Origin: Funneliformis mosseae
Taxonomy: Eukaryota; Glomeromycota; Glomeromycetes; Glomerales; Glomeraceae
DNA: 13,247 nucleotides
Direction of reading: 5' to 3'
Assembly (NCBI GenBank): GCA_910592005.1
Contig: CAJVPP010002882.1
Span: forward strand, 1 to 13,247
The first letter of the stretch is position 1; every line of letters begins with the position of its first letter. Below, piece by piece: positions 9,301-13,247 of the stretch. The notes under the pieces were generated by a model. It saw nothing but the letters and a program-made list of their open reading frames with translations. It did no database searches and had not been told where the DNA came from. Both the position numbers and the translations under genes were made by a program.

Positions 9301-11946
9301 CCGCAGTTAAATTTTTTAATTTGTTTTTTAAAAAAAAAAAACTAATAATTCCTATGGAAAGAGAATAGAAATGCAATTAAATTATTTTTTTTAATTTGTT
9401 TAAAAAAAAAGAAACTAATTACCTTATTTTGTAAGATCTAAAGGTCTTCATTCTTCATCGAAGGTAAGTTTCTATAGAGAAAGCATTAGATGATATTATT
9501 TTTTTTTATTTTTTTTAAATAATAACCCTTTGCTTACCTTTTGTAGAATTTGAAGAACTTTTAAGATAAGTTCTATGAAAGGAGTATAGAAGCATCAGTC
9601 AAAAAATTTTTTTTTACTTGTATTAAAAAACTCACAATCCAAAGATCTTCATCCTGAATCAGAGGTAAGTTCTTATAGTTAAATTGCTTTAATTTGTTAA
9701 AAATAAAAAAAAAAATCAATAACTTACCTTTTTTTTGTATGATTCGTTCTGGATCAGGAGATAATTTCTAGGGTGACAATTATTATTTTTTTTTTTATTT
9801 AAAAAAAATTAAAGTTAAATTGCCTTTTTTTTTTGTAGGATCCAGAGGTTTTTATTTATAATCGAAGGTAAATTCTTATAGAGGTATGGAGGGTATAGAG
9901 GAAGTATTAGTTAATATTTTTTTAATATTTTTTTTAAAAAAAATAATACTCTACTTATCTTTTTATAGAATTCAGAGGATTTTTAAGGCTTGAATGGAAG
10001 GTAAGTTCCTATAGAAGAAGAATAGAAGCGTCAGTCAAAATCTTTTTTATTTGTAATAAAAAAACTTTAATAATTAACTCACTTTTTATTTGTAGGATCT
10101 AAAGATTTTTATCCTAGATCAGAAGTAAGTACCTATGAAAGAAAGTGGAAACAGCAATTATTTTTTTTTTTTAACTTTATTTAAACTAATTACCTTTTTT
10201 TATAGGATTCAGAAGTTTTCATCTTTGATCGAAGGTAAGTTCCTATGAAGGGTATAAAGGGAGCATTAGTTAATATATATATTTTTTTATTTTTTTTAAA
10301 AAAAAATAACATTTTGCTTACCTTTTTGTAGAATTCAGAAGACTTTCAAGGCTTAGAATGGAAAGTAAGTTCCTATAAAAGGAGAATGGAAGCGTCAGTC
10401 AAAATATTTTTATTTGTATTAAAAAAAAATAATAATTAACTTACCTTTTTTTGTAGGATCCAAAGGTTTTCGTCCTGAATCAGAGGTAAATTTCTATGAA
10501 GAGAAAATGGAAATGACATTTATTTTTTTTTTAAACTAATTACCTTTTTTTATAGGATTTAGAGGTTTTCATCCTTGATCGAAGGTAAGTTCCTATGAAG
10601 GGTATAAAGAGAGCATTAGTTAATATATATATTTTTTTATTTTTTTAAAAAAAAAATAACATTTTGCTTACCTTTTTGTAGAATTCAGAAGACTTTCAAG
10701 GCTTAGAATGAAAAGTAAGTTCCTATAGAAGGAGAATGGAAGCGTCAGTCGAAATATTTTTATTTGTATTAAAAAAAAAATAATAATTAACTTACTTTTT
10801 TTTGTAGGATCCAAAAGTTTTCGTTCTGAATCAGAGGTAAATTCCTATGGAGAGAAAATGGAAACGGCAATTATTTTTTTTTTAACTTTATTTAAACTAA
10901 TTACCTTTTTTTTTATAGGATTCAGAGGTTTTTATTCTTGATCGAAGGTAAGTTCCTATGGAGGGTATAGAGGAAGCGTTAGTTAATATATATATTTTTT
11001 TTATTTTTTTAAAAAAAAATAACACTTTGTTTACCTTTTTTTAGAATTCGAAAGACTTTCAAAGCTTAGAATAGAAAGTAAGTTCATATAGAAGGAGAAT
11101 GGATGCATCAGTTGAAATCTTTTTATTTATATTAAAAAAAAACAATAATTAACTTACCTTTTTTTATAAAATAAAAGGTTTTCATTCTAAATTGAAGGTA
11201 AATTCCTATGGAGAAAAAATAGAAATGACAATTAATTTTTTGTTATTTGTTAAAAAAAAAACTAATTACTCTCCTTTTTTTTGTAGGATCCAAAGATTTT
11301 CATTCTGGATTGGAGGTAAATTCCTATATAGAGATGAAAACAGCAATTAATATTGTTTTTTAACTATTACTCACCTTTTTTTTGTAAGTCAAAGATCTTT
11401 GATTGAAAGTAAGTTCCTATGGACCTATAGAGGGTATAGAGAGAATATTAGTTAACTTCTACTTACCTTTTTGTAGGATTCAAAAGACTTTTAAGACTTG
11501 AAATAGAAGGTAGATTCTTATGGAAGTATCAGTTAAATTTTTTTTTATTGGTATTAAAAAACTAATAATTTACTTACCTTTTTTTTGTAGGATTCAAAGG
11601 TCTTTGTCCTGGATCAGAAGGGAAACAACAATTAATTTTTTTTAACTTATTTAAAAAAAACAATTGTCATTTTTTTGTAGGATTCAGAGGTTTTTATCTT
11701 TGATTAAAGGTAAGTTTTCTTAAAAGGTATAGAGAGAGCGTTAGTTAATCTTTTTTTTTTATTTTTTTTTAAAAAAATAATTTTCACTTACCTTTTTGTA
11801 GAATTTAGAGAACTTTCAACTCTTGGAATAAAAGGTAAGTTCCTATAAAAGAGAATGGAATCATTAGTCAAAATTTTTTATTTGTATTAAATAATTAATA
11901 AATATACTTACCTTTTTTTAGAATCTAAAGACTTTCATTCTTAATT
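9301..11946 (+). repeat. Higher-order minisatellite of splice-site-bounded micro-exon-like modules
   Basis: About 23 diverged monomers of ~99-126 bp. Each has a T-tract ending in TAG (often CTTACC-T(n)-GTAG), a conserved core, GTAAGT or a variant, a conserved segment TTCCTATRGA, then an A/T-tract. Three core types repeat in the order C, A, B. Core positions: B 9435-9463; C 9547-9564 (short); A 9636-9664 (acceptor lost); A' 9741-9760 (short); B 9839-9867; C 9969-10000; A 10096-10124; B 10206-10234; C 10332-10364; A 10457-10485; B 10556-10584; C 10682-10714; A 10808-10836; B 10919-10947; C 11045-11077; A 11170-11197 (acceptor lost); A' 11287-11315; B 11388-11408 (short); C 11477-11509; A 11591-11619 (donor lost); B 11681-11709; C 11802-11834; A 11922-11946 (partial). 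A and B cores are 29 nt, C 33 nt (32 once). A core-less monomer fragment lies at ~9345-9385. Spacers are 70-97 nt in the central part. Joined cores do not maintain a frame. Confidence 0.93.
10206..11077 (+). repeat. Homogeneous centre of the array: three B-C-A higher-order units
   Basis: Here the trimer unit repeats with little divergence. B cores start at 10206, 10556 and 10919, C cores at 10332, 10682 and 11045, and A cores at 10457 and 10808, giving unit lengths of 350-351 and then 363 bp. The length difference comes largely from the A/T-tracts. Every core in this block keeps both a TAG before it and GTAAGT or GTAAAT after it. Spacer segments with type-specific sequence (GAAGCGTCAGTC before A, GCATTAGTTAATATATAT before C, AACTAATTACC before B) confirm the order. 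Identity falls off on both sides, as in arrays maintained by unequal exchange. Confidence 0.9.
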
Positions 11947-11969
11947 AATAATATTTTTATATTTCTAAG

Positions 11970-12083
11970 GTTATTGCTAATCGGAATGGATTCTTAAAGG
12001 TAATTTTAAATAGTAAGAGGTTATATTTTTCTTTTTCTTAGCATTCTTTATATAATCATTCATGTAAATATTATACAATTTAA
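11970..12083 (+). CDS. Possible terminal exons of a transcript through the array
   Basis: Just right of the last monomer, TTTCTAAG precedes a 30-nt open segment at 11970-11999 followed by GTAATT. A 42-nt intron-like stretch then ends in a strong pyrimidine tract and TTAG at 12041. The next segment, 12042-12083, continues in the same frame (VIANRNGFLK, then HSLYNHSCKYYTI) and closes with TAA at 12081-12083. AATAAA follows at 12088-12093. Acceptor, in-phase short exon, donor, second acceptor, stop and poly(A)-like signal in 130 bp fit the 3' end of a plus-strand gene whose upstream part would be the micro-exon-like array. The peptide matches nothing I recognise. The AAG acceptor is weak, and AATAAA is frequent by chance in DNA of this composition. 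The prediction is tentative. Confidence 0.3.
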
Positions 12084-12087
12084 TTTT

Positions 12088-12093
12088 AATAAA
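12088..12093 (+). terminator. Possible poly(A) signal
   Basis: AATAAA lies five bases after the putative TAA stop. It supports a plus-strand transcript end only in combination with the exon-like features before it; the hexamer alone is expected often in sequence this AT-rich. Confidence 0.25.
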
Positions 12094-12208
12094 AAAGAAA
12101 ATAAGTCCTAATTTTTTTTTTCAAATTATATTTTATTTATAATAAAACATATTTGTAAATTCATACATAAATCATAATAGAAATAAACGAAAAAAATTAA
12201 ATGATCCT

Positions 12209-12848
12209 TTAAAAAGGACAATTTAAATCACACTTGAATATATTTTCCAATTTCCATTTTGCATTAGTATTTTGTGCTGGATGCTCAATATTTTCGATAT
12301 CTATATCAAAATCATATAAATCATCATCCAACTCATTTTCAGAATTAATCTCTTGCTGAAGTATATCCAACCATTCACTCAAATGATCATTGAATTTTGA
12401 AGTAAGATCTATCTCTAAATTTTCATCATTTTGATCCTCGAAGTCATCTTCAATTAAATCAAATTCAATATCTAATAAAATCTCATCATCTAGAATTATA
12501 TCATTTATTTTTTATTATGTACATTTATATGTATATTTTCTTGTAATGATTTGGTAGTAGCTAATTTAGATTCTTATTTAATTTGTCAATTATAAATAAT
12601 ATCAGCTCGCAACTTAGCCATTTCTAATACTCATGTGAACTATATATAATTAATATAAATTATTTTAATTTACTTATTTTAGTTATTAAAAAATTATGTT
12701 TTAACATTATCTTTAACCAGTTCCTATTTTTAGTATGAAAATATCCCATGCTACTTCACAAACGTTCAACTGATGCTGAATTAATACAAATACTAAAAAT
12801 GCGTGTTGCAATAGTTCTAATTTCTGGATAAGCATCTCAAACCCAACC
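12209..12848 (-). pseudogene. hAT transposase C-terminal (dimerisation) relic with acidic tail
   Basis: On the minus strand the segment from 12848 reads GWV-stop-DAYPEIRTIATRIFSI, then NSASVERL-stop-SSMGYFHTKNRNWLK. This is the conserved hAT C-terminal dimerisation block (A-x-x-x-F-S-I, S-x-S-V-E-R). Both internal stops are TGA where related proteins carry Trp. After an AT-rich interruption (~12690-12625, intron-like or inserted) the frame resumes as EMAKLRADIIYN and ESKLATTKSLQENIHINV. A frameshift at ~12515 leads to a fully open ~100-codon acidic tail (LIEDDFEDQNDENLEIDL, then NAKWKLENIF) ending at a TAA at 12211-12209. The block starts next to a good minus-strand acceptor (TTTCTTATAG, AG at 12850-12849), so the rest of the transposase could lie beyond an intron to the right, or be lost. 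It appears to be a fragment or domesticated remnant, not a functional transposase. Confidence 0.82.
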
Positions 12849-12850
12849 CT

Positions 12851-12990
12851 ATAAGAAATATATATACGGAAATATATATGGAAATAATACGTTTTTTATA
12901 TTCGTAAATAAAGTATAATATATATGTAATATATACGTAATTATTATGTATATAAGATAAGAAAAAAGACAAAATTACAGATATATAAAA
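12851..12990. other. AT-rich junction between hAT relic and 36-bp satellite
   Basis: No gene is visible. It contains short diverged relatives of the neighbouring satellite words (ATATATACGG, ATATATATGG, AATATATACGTAATTA). This suggests either degenerate edge copies of the satellite or the local sequence from which the satellite grew. If the acceptor at 12850-12849 on the minus strand is real, this stretch would be intronic to the hAT-like gene. Confidence 0.45.
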
Positions 12991-13247
12991 ATACGTAATA
13001 TACGTATATCACATACGTTATTTAGGATACGTAATATACGTATATCACATACGTTATTTAGGATACGTAATATACGTATATCACATACGTTATTTAGGAT
13101 ACGTAATATACGTATATCACATACGTTATTTAGGATACGTAATATACGTATATCACATACGTTATTTAGGATACGTAATATACGTATATCACATACGTTA
13201 TTTAGGATACGTAATATACGTATATCACATACGTTATTTAGGATACG
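12991..13247 (+). repeat. Exact 36-bp satellite array, continuing past the right edge
   Basis: Seven complete and identical 36-bp units begin at 12991, 13027, 13063, 13099, 13135, 13171 and 13207; an eighth starts at 13243 and is cut by the window end. Each unit holds three ACGT tetramers (unit positions 3-6, 12-15, 25-28), one inside the palindrome ATACGTAT. No sequence difference is seen among copies, so the expansion is recent or strongly homogenised. No spacers intervene. The many CpG sites contrast with the CpG-poor surroundings. Confidence 0.98.

Noticed and set aside
9839..11077. One long spliced protein-coding gene from the micro-exon cores
   Set aside because: B and A cores are 29 nt and C 33 nt, so three cores add up to 91 nt and the frame drifts. 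Following each starting frame through B-C-A-B-C meets a stop within about five cores. Minus-strand segments of 49-51 nt fail likewise.
12991..13247. CRISPR-like array (36-bp repeat length)
   Set aside because: Units abut directly with no variable spacers, and the context is eukaryotic.
1..13247. tRNA, rRNA or riboswitch genes
   Set aside because: No stretch with the GC-richer cloverleaf pattern, T-loop GTTCRAAT box with matching stems, or rRNA-like conservation was seen.

Overview
The window looks like a gene-poor, transposon-rich stretch of a very AT-rich eukaryotic nuclear genome. The decayed proteins (a LINE with AP-endonuclease and reverse transcriptase, a Tc1-like element, a cysteine-insert DDE transposase and a hAT C-terminus) resemble families I recall as abundant in arbuscular mycorrhizal fungi (Glomeromycotina, Rhizophagus-like). 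That assignment rests on recall of family style, not on a search. No intact conserved protein-coding gene is visible. Every recognisable coding relic is on the minus strand and carries stops and frameshifts.

Layout. (1) 1-~4720: a decayed non-LTR retrotransposon on the minus strand, running off the left edge. The RT domain (YMDD at 449-438, box A DMSK at 787-776) occupies 1-~1340, the endonuclease domain ~2025-2730, and an ORF1-like leader lies upstream with an unusual palindromic repeat cluster at 2982-3132. (2) 4744-4874: a small inverted-repeat segment. (3) 4875-~6180: an AT desert with no supportable gene. (4) 6388-~7600, possibly to ~8030: a decayed DDE transposase with a Cys-rich insert, with a degenerate 28-bp palindromic repeat near each end. 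(5) ~8068-8932: a decayed Tc1/mariner transposase. (6) ~8935-9300: a short non-coding segment with small repeats and a TCACGTGA palindrome. (7) ~9301-11946: a large higher-order minisatellite. (8) 11970-12093: a possible terminal exon, stop and poly(A) signal on the plus strand. (9) 12209-12848: a hAT C-terminal dimerisation relic with a better-preserved acidic tail. (10) 12991-13247: an exact 36-bp satellite that continues past the right edge.

The most unusual object is the array at 9.3-11.9 kb. Its ~100-126 bp monomers come in three types (B, C, A) arranged as a ~350-363 bp higher-order unit. Nearly every monomer reads on the plus strand as a poly-T tract ending in TAG, a 29- or 33-nt core, then GTAAGT or GTAAAT: a micro-exon with its own splice acceptor and donor, separated by intron-sized spacers of 70-97 nt. 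A short tail of exon-like segments with a stop codon and AATAAA follows. Conceptual joining of all cores does not keep one reading frame, so a protein-coding role is not supported. A spliced or alternatively spliced non-coding transcript, or a satellite that merely looks like splice sites, remain the options.

A second theme is decay by transitions. In the two central transposase relics most conserved tryptophan codons have become TAG, TGA or TAA, and the arms of the palindromes in the LINE and around the DDE element differ only by transitions. This fits C-to-T mutation (methyl-cytosine deamination or a RIP-like process), or simply long AT-biased neutral decay.
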